Below are positions 34,492 through 43,317 of a DNA stretch of 64,000 bases, in pieces (position 1 is the first letter of the stretch; every line of letters begins with the position of its first letter). The DNA comes from Bacillota bacterium. GTDB lineage: Bacteria > Bacillota > Clostridia > Tissierellales > Peptoniphilaceae. The translations under genes and the position numbers were made by a program. The notes under the pieces are model-generated. The model ran no database searches, was not told the origin of the DNA, and saw only the letters and a list, made by a program, of their open reading frames with translations. The stretch is from contig JAQYDN010000017.1 of assembly GCA_028724185.1 (NCBI GenBank), forward strand, positions 59,313 to 123,312. Reading direction: 5' to 3'.

Positions 34492-35361
34492 TCAGATCTC
34501 TTCCATTTCTCTAAAGATCGACGTTTGATAAAACTCTCTAAATTCAATCGGCGTGTATCCGGTGCTTTTTTTAAAGACATTGTAGAAATATTGCAAATTG
34601 CTGTAACCGCAGTCCTCCGAAATGACGCGGATATCTTCATTGCTGAAGATCAGCCGGCGCTCCGCCTCGCCGAGTTGCAATTCCAGAATATATTGCTTGA
34701 CTGTGTAACCGACTTCGTCCTTAAATTTATGCGACAAGGTCGAGGGAGAGACGTGGAAATGTTCCGCAACGCCGTTGACGCTGATGCGGTTCTGAAAATT
34801 TTCTTCTATGTAACTCAACGAATCTTCGACGAGCTCACTGTACGTTTGCGCGATGATTTTTCGGCGCGGCTGCGAGCCGGCGATAAACTGAATGGCGCCG
34901 GCCAGTCCGATCAAAATCGCATGGATTTCATCGTCATGCGACGCTTCCTCATCGTGAAATAACTTCAGCAGAAAACGGAAGGACTGTTCCAAATATTGAA
35001 AACCCGATCCCGTATTCAGAATAGGGGAGGCGTCGTCGTGGAGCAGACAGTTAGCCGGCCTCCCCGGAATTTGTACGCCGGTGACGCCTAGACAGTACTC
35101 CCGAATCGGTTTTTCTAAAGACGAGACCTCCGAATGGAGCATACCGACATTTTTTACGACCAGGATGCCTTTTTGAAGGGGATACTGCGTCTGGCCGTAC
35201 TCGAGCTCTCCCTCTCCGTCCGTAATGAGTGAGAGTTCCAAAAAGTCGTGCTTGTGGAGTGAAACGGACCATCTCGTCGCGTAATCTTCTGCAATAATAT
35301 TTTTAAAATGTACAATGGACATTTGATCTTGCATCAAATTCATATCATCCGGTCGAAACAT
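34492..35361 (-). CDS. AraC-family transcriptional regulator
   Basis: 289 residues: N-terminal cupin-like sensing domain (HKHDFLELSLITDGEGELEYG, about 35-55) and C-terminal double helix-turn-helix (VNGVAEHFHVSPSTLSHKF and ISEDCGYSNLQYFYNVFKK, about 195-275). The position suggests it controls the convergent reductase gene, perhaps in response to its substrate. Direct proof would need a binding site in 32141-32483; I cannot identify one by eye. Confidence 0.87.
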   Translation of the reverse strand: MFRPDDMNLMQDQMSIVHFKNIIAEDYATRWSVSLHKHDFLELSLITDGEGELEYGQTQYPLQKGILVVKNVGMLHSEVSSLEKPIREYCLGVTGVQIPGRPANCLLHDDASPILNTGSGFQYLEQSFRFLLKLFHDEEASHDDEIHAILIGLAGAIQFIAGSQPRRKIIAQTYSELVEDSLSYIEENFQNRISVNGVAEHFHVSPSTLSHKFKDEVGYTVKQYILELQLGEAERRLIFSNEDIRVISEDCGYSNLQYFYNVFKKSTGYTPIEFREFYQTSIFREMEEI

Positions 35362-36002
35362 AGGAGACTCCTTTTAGTTAAAAATTTCGTCGCGTATTTA
35401 CAATCATTTGCTCTGTCAATTGCAAAAACAACTCGAATATTCCTCACTGAAGAACCGACTTTCCCGGCTCGTCAACGTATTTTTGGAGTTTTGCCATAAC
35501 TAAATACATCGCCTTTCCCCAAACGGGACTTTCCATAAGGAGATCGTACATGATGTCAATAAAATAGATTCGACGTTCCGAAGTAGGGCGCCGACTGAAC
35601 GCCCAACGGATCCGCGATAAAAGGTTTGCTCTTTCTCAAACAATAGGCTTCACGACGCGCTCTCGTCGAAGTGCCCGATGGATGATACTCTTTATAGAGT
35701 ATTCTTTTTATTATAAACGAGACGGTTGACCGTGACAACGGTCGCATTCAAATATATTCGTCCCTCAAGGTGTCTCTTGGCTTCGGTGCCACCCCTATAC
35801 CGAACGCATACACTCGATGAAACTTATCGTCGCATACCATTAAATTACCACAAATGACAAAGAAGAGGCAAACGCATGCCGCATGACGCGGTCGACGATC
35901 GCCTCCGCGTCTCCTTATCGCGCGGACGGGTGTACGGTCGCCGCAAGCGACGTTCAAATCACATGCTTTGAAGGCGCAACGCGATCCATGGCACAACAAA
36001 AA
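35362..36002. other. Long non-coding stretch with degenerate-looking sequence
   Basis: 640 bp without a convincing gene. It holds a 35-codon minus-strand frame (35444-35551) with no ribosome site, a plus-strand hairpin with T-run (ATACTCT/AGAGTAT, 35685-35712) that has no gene before it, and GC-rich scrambled frames, as expected for a decaying gene region. Confidence 0.5.
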
Positions 36003-36027
36003 AAGCAGCCCGGCGTAACCGAACTGC
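36003..36027 (-). terminator. Terminator of the multidomain sulfur oxidoreductase gene
   Basis: AGCAG..CGG / CCG..CTGCT stem followed by TTTTTTT on the minus strand; 17 bp past the stop. Confidence 0.8.
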
Positions 36028-36043
36028 TGAATGAGTGTACTTC

Positions 36044-38521
36044 TTAAATAAAGAGATTCATATTGGAGTCGTCGTTATTCGAGAGCATCGTCGCGACGCC
36101 GCCGATCTCGACTCCGTCGATGAGGTCGTCTTGTGTAAGTCCCATAATATCCATCGTCATCTGGCACGCCGTGAGCTCGACGCCGGCATCCATCGCCTGT
36201 CGAATCAATTCTTCCAACGACGCGATGTTCTTTTTCTCCATGACGGAGCGGATCATCTTCGGACCCATGCCCATAAAATTCATGCGCGAAAGTTTGAGTT
36301 TTTTCGACCCTTTCGGGAGCATGGAGGAAAACATCTTGTCCATAAAGGGCTTCTTCCTCTTGGGCGGGTTTTGCTTGCGAAGGATCGAAAGTCCCCAAAA
36401 AGTAAAGAACATGTGGACTTTATTGCCCATCGCGGCCGCGCCGTTGGCGATAATAAACGACGCGATGGCCTTGTCGAGGTCTCCGTCGAAGACGATCATC
36501 GTCTTTTCCCTGATCCCCGAGCGGGATACGCCGTCATCGCCCTCCAAAGAGGCCGGCGCGTTTCCCGTACCTTTTTTTAGGCGCGCACTGAACTCGCCTC
36601 CATCCTCGCTCTGATCCAAAAGTGTATTGCCGGTGTTGTTCGCCCACGCGGCGATGTCTCTTACAAACCCCGGATCCGTCGCCGTCACGTCCAATATCTG
36701 CCCTTCCTCCAAGCGCTCCATCGCCTCGGATACCTGAACGATCGGTCCCGGACAGGACAGGCCGCAGACGTCCAAAATTTCGACGTTCGCATCGGCCTTT
36801 CGAGGCGTCGACTGTTCGGCCGAAGATGTCTGTGAAGCCTCCCGCGCCGGGGAGGAGGCGACATTCGTCGGATCGATCGGCGCCCTGTCCATCGCGGTCT
36901 TAAAACCGCCCTGAAGATTGTATGCCTTAAAACCTTTTTGTTTTAATATGCGCTCGGCGACGTAGCCGCGGAGGCCGACTGCGCAGTAAAGCAGATAATT
37001 TTTCTCGGGATCCAACGCATCGAGACGTTCGCGCAGAGAACCCAAGGGAATATTGACCGCCCCCTCGAGCATGCCCGCGTTCAGTTCCACCTCTTCCCGC
37101 ACGTCGATCAAGGCGTACTTGTCCTTGTTTTCTCGCCATTCGTCGTAGGTCACGACATCCGTCGAACCATCGAGCATATCTCGCGCGACGTAGCCCGCAA
37201 AGTTTACGGGATCTTTCGCCGAGGAGTACGGAGGCGCGTAGGCAAATTCCATGCGGCTCAAGTCGTCGACCGTTCCCTTAAAGTGGATGGCGGAAGAGAT
37301 CGTGTCGATGCGCTTATCGACCCCCTTGTAGCCGACGATCTGCGCGCCCAACACCCTGCCGTCGAGCGCGAAAATTAATTTTATCGTCATCTGGCCCGCG
37401 CCCGGATAATAACCCACGTGGTTCATCGGGTGAATCAGGGTGGTAAGATAATCCTCTCTAAACACCTTTCCCTGTTTTCTCAAGGCCTTTTCACTTAGAC
37501 CCGTCGAGGCGACGGTAAGGTCGAAGATCTTGGCCGCGGACGTCGCGAGACTTCCCCGGTAGACGCCTTCGCCCGTTCCGACGAGGTTCGATGCAATTTC
37601 GCGCGCCTGGCGATTGGCGGGACCCGCCAATTGGACGACGGCTTCCTCGCCGGTCAAGTAATTTTTCGTCGCGACCACGTCGCCGATCGCGTAGATATCG
37701 GGATCCGAGGTCCGCATATGTTCGTCGACCACGATATGGCCCTTAGCGTTGAGCCTCAGCCCGCTATCCCGCGCGAGTCCGGAGTTCGGACGCAAGCCGA
37801 TGGATAAAAGCACCATATCCGTCTCGAGTTCTTTACCGGAATTTAAGAGAACCTTTTTTCCATTTTCCCTTATCGCCTTAAATCCCTCGCCCAAGAGCAG
37901 GTGCACGCCCTTTCTTACGAGGTGATGCTCGACGATTCGCGCCATATCCGGATCGAGTGGCGGCATAACTTGATCCGCCATTTCGACGAGCGTCGCGTCG
38001 ATGCCGAGATCGACGAGGTTCTCGATCATTTCGAGGCCGATAAACCCGCCGCCGATGACGACGGCCTTTTTTACGCCGTTTTTTTCGATATACGACTTAA
38101 TCTTATCGGCATCGGGAATCGTCCACAGCGTAAAGACATTCTCGGAGTCGACTCCCTCGCTGTCGGGGACAAAGGGGTGGGAACCCGTCGCGAGGAGGAG
38201 CTTGTCGTAGGACTCCTCATAGATCTCTCCCGTAGCCTTATTTTTAACTTCGACGGTCTTGCCGTCGCGATCGATCTTTACGACTTCGTGTTCCTCTCGA
38301 ATATCGACGCGGTATCGTTCCCGAACCGTCTTGCTGTCGGCGACGAAAAGCGCGTCGCGTCGCTCGATCGTATCGCCGATGTAATACGGAAGCCCGCAAT
38401 TCGCGTAGGATATATATTTTCCCCGCTCAAAGAGAATAATTTCCGCATCCTCGTTTAAGCGACGCATCCTGGCCAGCGCGGTCGCTCCACCGGCGACGCC
38501 TCCGACGATTACTATCTTCAT
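36044..38521 (-). CDS. Four-module CoA-disulfide reductase-rhodanese-TusA-DsrE fusion
   Basis: 825 residues. Module 1 (1-440): FAD/NAD(P) pyridine-nucleotide disulfide oxidoreductase with the single active cysteine C42 in ANCGLPYYIG, as in CoA-disulfide/CoA-persulfide reductases. Module 2 (about 455-545): rhodanese with catalytic LLYCAVGLRGY. Module 3 (about 585-655): TusA-like with CGLSCPGPIVQVSEAM. Module 4 (about 680-825): DsrE/DsrF-like with the conserved cysteine in ELTACQMTMDIMGL. Such enzymes move and reduce sulfane sulfur (polysulfide, persulfide). Start overlaps the ArsR regulator stop (ATGA). Confidence 0.93.
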   Translation of the reverse strand: MKIVIVGGVAGGATALARMRRLNEDAEIILFERGKYISYANCGLPYYIGDTIERRDALFVADSKTVRERYRVDIREEHEVVKIDRDGKTVEVKNKATGEIYEESYDKLLLATGSHPFVPDSEGVDSENVFTLWTIPDADKIKSYIEKNGVKKAVVIGGGFIGLEMIENLVDLGIDATLVEMADQVMPPLDPDMARIVEHHLVRKGVHLLLGEGFKAIRENGKKVLLNSGKELETDMVLLSIGLRPNSGLARDSGLRLNAKGHIVVDEHMRTSDPDIYAIGDVVATKNYLTGEEAVVQLAGPANRQAREIASNLVGTGEGVYRGSLATSAAKIFDLTVASTGLSEKALRKQGKVFREDYLTTLIHPMNHVGYYPGAGQMTIKLIFALDGRVLGAQIVGYKGVDKRIDTISSAIHFKGTVDDLSRMEFAYAPPYSSAKDPVNFAGYVARDMLDGSTDVVTYDEWRENKDKYALIDVREEVELNAGMLEGAVNIPLGSLRERLDALDPEKNYLLYCAVGLRGYVAERILKQKGFKAYNLQGGFKTAMDRAPIDPTNVASSPAREASQTSSAEQSTPRKADANVEILDVCGLSCPGPIVQVSEAMERLEEGQILDVTATDPGFVRDIAAWANNTGNTLLDQSEDGGEFSARLKKGTGNAPASLEGDDGVSRSGIREKTMIVFDGDLDKAIASFIIANGAAAMGNKVHMFFTFWGLSILRKQNPPKRKKPFMDKMFSSMLPKGSKKLKLSRMNFMGMGPKMIRSVMEKKNIASLEELIRQAMDAGVELTACQMTMDIMGLTQDDLIDGVEIGGVATMLSNNDDSNMNLFI

Positions 38522-38832
38522 TTGCCCACCTCTTTCAATGTTTCGATCAGTTTCCGCACATCTTCCCGCTCACACGAATAAAAGACTTGATTTTGGATCT
38601 TTTCTGCCTCGACGATGCCCTGGTCTCTCAGTACCTTGAGATGCTGTGAAAGATTCGGCTGGGAGACGTCCATGCATTCGCCGATCCCCTTGACATTGGT
38701 CGGACCGTCTTCGATCAACTTTTCCAACAGACAGAGACGGATGGGATTGGCCAAGGCCCTTAAGAGCTTGGCCGCCTCCCTCATCTCCCGTCGATGTTCG
38801 GATGTCGCTTGCTTTTCTTTAATCATGTTCAT
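38518..38832 (-). CDS. ArsR-family regulator, probably sulfur/persulfide sensing
   Basis: 104 residues: an ArsR/SmtB winged helix (LRALANPIRLCLLEKLIEDG; VSQPNLSQHLKVLRDQGIV recognition helix). It has C34, C53 (GECMDVSQ) and C87 (YSCERE). The pair C53/C87 lies where dithiol persulfide sensors such as SqrR/BigR place theirs, and the next gene is a sulfur-handling fusion protein, so reactive-sulfur sensing is my inference rather than arsenic or heavy metals. Translationally coupled to it. Palindromic site just upstream. Confidence 0.82.
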   Translation of the reverse strand: MNMIKEKQATSEHRREMREAAKLLRALANPIRLCLLEKLIEDGPTNVKGIGECMDVSQPNLSQHLKVLRDQGIVEAEKIQNQVFYSCEREDVRKLIETLKEVGK

Positions 38833-38843
38833 AATAAACTCCT

Positions 38844-38857
38844 TATATTCGAATATA
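38844..38857. promoter_or_regulatory. Palindromic operator candidate of the ArsR regulator
   Basis: TATATTCGAATATA is a perfect 14-bp palindrome 11 bp before the ArsR start, next to its AAGGAG site; ArsR-family operators are commonly AT-rich palindromes of this sort, so autoregulation is likely. Confidence 0.6.
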
Positions 38858-38869
38858 ATTATATACTAA

Positions 38870-39325
38870 TATTCCGATCATGCAAGCCTCTTTTACTCAC
38901 ACGCGCTTCGCAGACGATGGAATCACGCGGACATCGTCGCCGTAAACGTAGACTCGTCGCACCGATCTCCCGTCGAGACGACGCTAAACCTTTAAAATAT
39001 TCTCCCGACAGTTCGGTCGTTCACGTACGGTTTAATGATCATGTCTGTTTTATTCTCCACATTAAAAGACTAAAGCATAAAAACTTCATAATAAATGATT
39101 TATGCGATTAAGAAAATGCTCTAGGGGTAATGATTAAATAAATTGAAATCTAAACGCAATCCTCCGTCGGGATACGTCCGAATTTCACAAACGATCGCCG
39201 CACCCGCGACGATTATTCGGCAGGACGTCGCGTGCCGCCCGTGGAGAAAACGTTCCGATCGTATCGTCCGAGACGTGTATCGAACGATATAAATTACGAA
39301 AGTAGACAAGGTTAAAGGAGCAGTC
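38870..39325. other. Non-coding stretch
   Basis: About 450 bp separating divergent genes. It includes a GC-rich part (38890-38990) and an AT-rich part (39040-39150), and no gene, tRNA or structured RNA that I recognise. Confidence 0.4.
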
Positions 39326-39856
39326 ATGACGAAATTAATTTATTACGGTATCGACGACGGCGAGAGAAAAGACATACTTCTCGACACGGCCGATGCCTTT
39401 GATATAACGAAGAGAGAGGTAAAGGATGAAGAACTCGGCGAGCTCTTGGGATACCTCGCGGGACTCGAGGGGTATGAAAAGGCGGGAGAAGGCGGCGATC
39501 CGATCGGCGAAGAGTTGTTGGTCTTCGTCGACTTCCCCTCCAACCTTCTGCAACAGTTTCTCCTGGAACTCCGCCAAAAAGGCGAGGTCTTTCCCCACAA
39601 GGCGGCGATGACCGAGACGACGAAGGATTGGACCTTCGGCCGACTCGTCAACCACATTCAACGCGAAAATTCCGTCGTCACCTCCTGGTCGGAACTCTTG
39701 CCCGTCGTCAAGGAGAGTCTCGAAAAACAAAAACAGGTGCCGACAAAAGCGCGCCAAGACGCGATCGAGTGGACCAAGGCCCTGCGCTCAAAGGGCGACG
39801 ATTTGACCGAAGGCGACGTACGCGAAGCCATCCGGCGCTTAAAGGCGACGCTTTAA
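39326..39856 (+). CDS. DUF3783-like protein
   Basis: 176 residues, acidic N terminus, basic C terminus. The middle, LLVFVDFPSNLLQQFLLELRQKGEVFPHKAAMTETTKDWTFGRLVNHI, has the DUF3783 pattern (K-A-x-x-T-x-x-N/T-x-x-W-T/S-x-x-x-L). Function unknown; in Clostridia such proteins often accompany redox or metal genes. ATG follows TTAAAGGAG. It is on the plus strand among minus-strand genes. Confidence 0.55.
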   Translation: MTKLIYYGIDDGERKDILLDTADAFDITKREVKDEELGELLGYLAGLEGYEKAGEGGDPIGEELLVFVDFPSNLLQQFLLELRQKGEVFPHKAAMTETTKDWTFGRLVNHIQRENSVVTSWSELLPVVKESLEKQKQVPTKARQDAIEWTKALRSKGDDLTEGDVREAIRRLKATL

Positions 39857-39945
39857 TATATCTTTATCAATAGGCCGCAGACCGACTATTTATCGCATAA
39901 ACAGCTTTTTCGCGCGCATTATACGCAAACGGTCTGCTTAAATAT

Positions 39946-39977
39946 AAAAAAATCCCGGTTTTACCGGGATTTTTTTC
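39946..39977. terminator. Bidirectional terminator
   Basis: AATCCCGGT / ACCGGGATT stem, TTTT loop, A- and T-runs both sides, between the convergent DUF3783-like and radical SAM genes. Confidence 0.92.
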
Positions 39978-40020
39978 GCATACGGACCTTCACGCCCGCA
40001 CGCGCGATCAATGAAACATA

Positions 40021-40944
40021 TTATTCATCCGCCAACGCGCCGCCGCAGCTCGATCCGGCGCCCGCCGTACATCCGTAGCAGTAGTCGCGCCAGACGATGT
40101 CGCGCTTCAAGTCGTCCGCCTCGATGACGTCGTCGATCGTCTTGTAGGAAGAAGCGGGAACGCCTTCCGCCTGGTGAAAGTCGCAGTCGTAGATATACCC
40201 TCGAGGATCGACAGAAATTTGATAACGACACATGAGGTTTTCGACGGTATCTTCGTTGAAATTATCTTCCAACAGCGTCATATACTCTTCCTCGAGCCCT
40301 TCTTCCTTCAATTTGTCTTTAAAGAAGCCGATCGGCATATTGGTGATCGTATAGAGTTCGGAGAATGCGACGTCCTTGTCGCCGAGATGTTCCTTATAGT
40401 CGTGTTCCAGTCCCTCCTGAGGACCCGGCAAGAACGCGCCCAGCGGATTGTACACGAGCGAGAGATCTTTCGAATCGCCGTAACCCAACTCATTCAGTTT
40501 TCTTAAATTGGGGATCACGCGATGATATGTCCCCGTTCCGCGCTGATCATCGACATTTTCCTCGGTATAGCACGGAAGGGAGACGACGATGTGGATATTT
40601 CTATCATCGATTAATTTCATGAAATCGTCGCGACCCGCGAAGTCGACGGCATTGGTCCTTAAGATGATCTCGTCGACGTACTCGCTCGCTCTTTCGATAA
40701 ATTCGACGAGCAGCGGATGGGTCGTCGGTTCGCCGCCCGTGATGTCCAAGGTATGAAAGTGATGTTTTTTTAACGCTTCGATACACTTATCCATCACGTC
40801 TTCGGACATCTCCAGGTGATCGCTGTCTTTCATGACGTGACAGTGCGCACACCGCAAGTTGCAGTTGCCCGTAATATTGACTTGGAATACGTCGATATCG
40901 CCCGTAGAGCGGTAGGCGTCGTCGATTCTATCCTTAAATTGCAT
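40021..40944 (-). CDS. Radical SAM protein, ArsS-like
   Basis: 307 residues. Radical SAM cluster CNLRCAHC (C28, C32, C35), then the SAM-binding GGEPT (about 75). The C-terminal part has CRYQISVDPRGYIYDCDFHQ and the ending YCYGCTAGAGSSCGGAL, a SPASM-like cysteine-rich tail found in ArsS-type proteins (arsenosugar synthesis) and their relatives. No arsM or other arsenic gene is adjacent, so the true substrate is open. All stop codons are ordinary; no selenocysteine is used. Its own promoter region and terminator. Confidence 0.83.
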   Translation of the reverse strand: MQFKDRIDDAYRSTGDIDVFQVNITGNCNLRCAHCHVMKDSDHLEMSEDVMDKCIEALKKHHFHTLDITGGEPTTHPLLVEFIERASEYVDEIILRTNAVDFAGRDDFMKLIDDRNIHIVVSLPCYTEENVDDQRGTGTYHRVIPNLRKLNELGYGDSKDLSLVYNPLGAFLPGPQEGLEHDYKEHLGDKDVAFSELYTITNMPIGFFKDKLKEEGLEEEYMTLLEDNFNEDTVENLMCRYQISVDPRGYIYDCDFHQAEGVPASSYKTIDDVIEADDLKRDIVWRDYCYGCTAGAGSSCGGALADE

Positions 40945-41139
40945 GATATCTTCCCCTTATTCTTCCGGTTAATATGATCCTATTTTATAATCCTATCTTA
41001 CCATAAGCGCCCCTTTCGGGCGTTCTCATATCGATTCCGTTTTTCTATATATTTAAAATTATATATATATTTTTTCTATGCGTATCGCATCGCGCAAACC
41101 GAGGTGTTAAAATCGGCGATGCGCATCGCTACATCAAAA
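40945..41139. other. Upstream region of the radical SAM gene
   Basis: AT-rich, with a hairpin AACGCCC/GGGCGCTT near 41005-41025 without a T-run. No gene. Confidence 0.35.
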
Positions 41140-41177
41140 ACATACCGGAGAAAGCCGTCGAGCTCTCTCCGGTATGT
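41140..41177 (-). terminator. Terminator of the MarR operon
   Basis: ACATACCGGAGA / TCTCCGGTATGT stem of 12 bp, 14-base loop, TTTTTG on the minus strand. Confidence 0.8.
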
Positions 41178-41237
41178 CATCCCGTCTCCGGGATCATTTT
41201 GAACCTGTTACGTGGATATCTAAAACGTCTACCGAAC

Positions 41238-41465
41238 TTATCGGTCGCCGGGCACGTGTCTTTCGTCGAGCGGCCCGTCCAATAGACGCTTCATCTCTTT
41301 TATTTCTTCCTTCAGTGAACATTGTGACTCTTCCAATGCAGAAATCGTATCCTCAGAATCGCGCGATTCGTCTACCGAATCGAGCATGGCCTGAACGTGT
41401 TCGCGTTCGACGCGATATATACGCTCCTGTAGTTGCCTGTACTTACGAATACGCCTCTTGTCCAT
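41238..41465 (-). CDS. Small coiled-coil protein coupled to MarR
   Basis: About 75 residues, highly charged and probably helical (RIRKYRQLQERIYRVERE, then LEESQCSLKEEIKEM with heptad spacing), family unknown. I use the ATG at 41465, with GGAAGG 6 bp upstream, overlapping the end of the MarR gene. It may be a partner of the regulator; ordinary shadows of other frames are much less charged. Confidence 0.55.
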   Translation of the reverse strand: MDKRRIRKYRQLQERIYRVEREHVQAMLDSVDESRDSEDTISALEESQCSLKEEIKEMKRLLDGPLDERHVPGDR

Positions 41466-41467
41466 TG

Positions 41468-41962
41468 TCAACCTTCCAAATAAGGATTGTGGTAATCCGC
41501 ATCCAAATATTTCGAAACGGATTCCAACACGCCGTCGTCCATGACTTCGAGGACTTTTTTAAACACTTCCAAATCTTCGTCACTGACCTTTTCTCTAAGC
41601 ATCTTTAAAATTTCTTCGAGAAACTCGTAGTTCACTTGATAGTAAGTCTTAAACTTTTCGGTTACAAACAAGTGGATTTGGCGTCGGTCTTTTTGACTGC
41701 GAACTTTTTCGACGTGACCTTTTTTTACAAGATTATTTACCTTATAGGCCGCATTCGGTTGGCTGACGCGGATAAATTTTGCGAGTTCATTGACCGTGGG
41801 ACCTTGCAATGCGAAGATCGCCTCGGCGCAAAATTTTTCCATCACCGTTAAAGAGTCCTCTTTGTTGCTGTTGTTTCTATAAAGATTTTGATAGAAGTTC
41901 AGCTTATACTTTAAATAAATTGAACTCATGACGTCAAACAAAGACCTTTCTTTTTCCTCCAT
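41468..41962 (-). CDS. MarR-family transcriptional regulator
   Basis: About 164 residues. Winged-helix core: TVNELAKFIRVSQPNAAYKVNNLVKKGHVEKV followed by the wing RSQKDRRQIHLFVTEKF (DRR motif of MarR). Flanking helices form the dimer. Ligand unknown. ATG at 41962 is preceded by GAGGTAGG; a GTG two codons earlier is possible. It runs directly into a small coiled-coil gene, so both belong to one operon. Confidence 0.88.
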   Translation of the reverse strand: MEEKERSLFDVMSSIYLKYKLNFYQNLYRNNSNKEDSLTVMEKFCAEAIFALQGPTVNELAKFIRVSQPNAAYKVNNLVKKGHVEKVRSQKDRRQIHLFVTEKFKTYYQVNYEFLEEILKMLREKVSDEDLEVFKKVLEVMDDGVLESVSKYLDADYHNPYLEG

Positions 41963-42114
41963 AGTCACCTACCTCATTTCAAGTTATTCACACTATATTC
42001 GTTCACTATGTGGCGAAAAATAGTCCTTCGTTCATTCAGATCCTCGTGAATGTTCATATAACATTTATTTTTCAATCTAAAAATAAGAAGCCATTAATAA
42101 ATTGATACCATAGA

Positions 42115-42146
42115 AAAAAACAATGCCACAAGTGGAATTGTTTTTT
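42115..42146 (-). terminator. Terminator of tRNA-Arg
   Basis: AACAATGCCAC / GTGGAATTGTT stem (one mismatch) with T-run on the minus strand, 37 bp past the tRNA. Confidence 0.75.
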
Positions 42147-42182
42147 ATCCATAACAGGCGTAAACTCGGTATCTTTATGTAA

Positions 42183-42259
42183 TGGCGGAGCTGAGAGGAA
42201 TCGAACCCCCGACACGTGCCTTAGGAGGGCACTGCTCTATCCTACTGAGCTACAGCTCC
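42183..42259 (-). tRNA. tRNA-Arg (anticodon CCU)
   Basis: 77 bases with encoded CCA. Acceptor GGAGCTG/CAGCTCC, D-arm GCTCAGTAGGATAGAGC, anticodon loop CTCCTAA giving CCU (reads AGG), T-arm GGGGGTTCGATTCC. Confidence 0.96.
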
Positions 42260-42527
42260 TTATCTAAAGTATACACGCTGTTACATATGTTTTCAATTGT
42301 AGATAACATAAATCTATAATTCTTTATATTTTTATTTGATTTTATTTAAAAATGGCGAGGCGGGTGCCCGAGTCTGATCGGCACCCGGGTCGCACTCGTC
42401 TCGGCATTCGTGGTCCATCTCTACGCGGGCGCCCCGTCGGAGCGCCGATATGTGAAGCAGTCGATGCGTTAAGTATTTCTCCGGACGCCTTTACGGGCCA
42501 TCCGTCGAGTACGCGAGGTCTCCGACC
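42260..42527. other. Region downstream of the sigma factor gene
   Basis: A GC-rich hairpin CGGGTGCC/GGCACCCG (42361-42387) followed at a distance by T residues may end the sigma operon; otherwise AT-rich with no gene. Confidence 0.45.
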
Positions 42528-43316
42528 TTACGCCCTCTCCGATTTTTCGACTTCCTTGCGCATCTTTTCTAGAATTTTCTTTTCTATGCGACTAACCGTC
42601 ATCTGAGAGATGCCTAGTTTTTTGGCGATGGAAACTTGTGTTTTGCGATACTGATAGCGATCGATCAAGATGGTTTTTTCGACGTCGTTAAACTTTTCCA
42701 TGGCGCGCTCGATAAAGTCGTTGAGTTCGACTTTTTGGAAATAGTCCTCCTCGACGCCGATGCGGTCGCCGCGCGTCAATTCGCGATCCTCGCCGCCCGA
42801 ATCGTAGGTCATATCCAAACTTTCGGGCGAATACACTTTCGACGCCTCCATCACTTCCAACACTTCGGCCGTCGTAATGTCGAGGGCCTCGGCGATTTCC
42901 GAAATCGTCGGCGTCTTTTGATTTTTCTGTGCGAGGGAAATTTTAACGTCGTTGATTTTTTTCGACAATTCTTGAACGCGCCTCGGCACGCGGATCGTCC
43001 AACCCTTGTCGCGAAAATATTTTTTGATCTCGCCGATGATGGTCGGCGTCGCGAACGATGAAAATTCAAAGCCCTTCGACGGGTCGAATCGCTCCACCGC
43101 AAAGATCAGGCCCATCGATGCGACTTGAAAGATATCGTCGTAGTCGATGCCTTTGCCCGTATACTTTTTCGCCAAGATTTCGGCGATATACAGGTGTTCT
43201 TCGATGAGGATATCCCTCGTCTCTTTATCTCCGGTCTTTGCATATTCCGCAAATAATTCCTTGCGCTTTTCCTTCGAAAGCGGCCTGTCCATGCTGTAAT
43301 ATGCCTTTTTATCCAT
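42528..43316 (-). CDS. sigB: RNA polymerase sigma factor, SigB/SigF/SigG group
   Basis: About 262 residues with regions 2, 3 and 4. Region 2 contains YDDIFQVASMGLIFAVERFDPSKGFEFSSFATPTIIGEIKKYFRD, the signature of stress and spore sigma factors of Bacillota; region 4 has SIAKKLGISQMTVSRIEKKIL. With rsbV and rsbW directly upstream and gyrA before them, the arrangement is that of sigB in Clostridioides difficile, so a general stress factor is likely. Start at 43316 immediately after the rsbW stop (TAACATG). Fed by a shared transcript. Confidence 0.88.
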   Translation of the reverse strand: MDKKAYYSMDRPLSKEKRKELFAEYAKTGDKETRDILIEEHLYIAEILAKKYTGKGIDYDDIFQVASMGLIFAVERFDPSKGFEFSSFATPTIIGEIKKYFRDKGWTIRVPRRVQELSKKINDVKISLAQKNQKTPTISEIAEALDITTAEVLEVMEASKVYSPESLDMTYDSGGEDRELTRGDRIGVEEDYFQKVELNDFIERAMEKFNDVEKTILIDRYQYRKTQVSIAKKLGISQMTVSRIEKKILEKMRKEVEKSERA

Positions 43317-43317
43317 G

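Noticed and set aside
35308..35499. Plus-strand frame antisense to the AraC start region
   Set aside because: No ribosome site; considered as a transposase leftover but no transposase motif is present.
35444..35551. 35-codon minus-strand frame upstream of the AraC gene
   Set aside because: Protein-like composition, but no ribosome site and no recognisable relative.
40021..40060. Selenocysteine at the end of the ArsS-like protein
   Set aside because: The tail codes ordinary cysteines and the gene ends with TAA; no in-frame TGA lies in the cysteine-rich motif.
42352..42606. Plus-strand frame downstream of tRNA-Arg
   Set aside because: Overlaps the sigma-factor gene antisense and contains a hairpin; no ribosome site.
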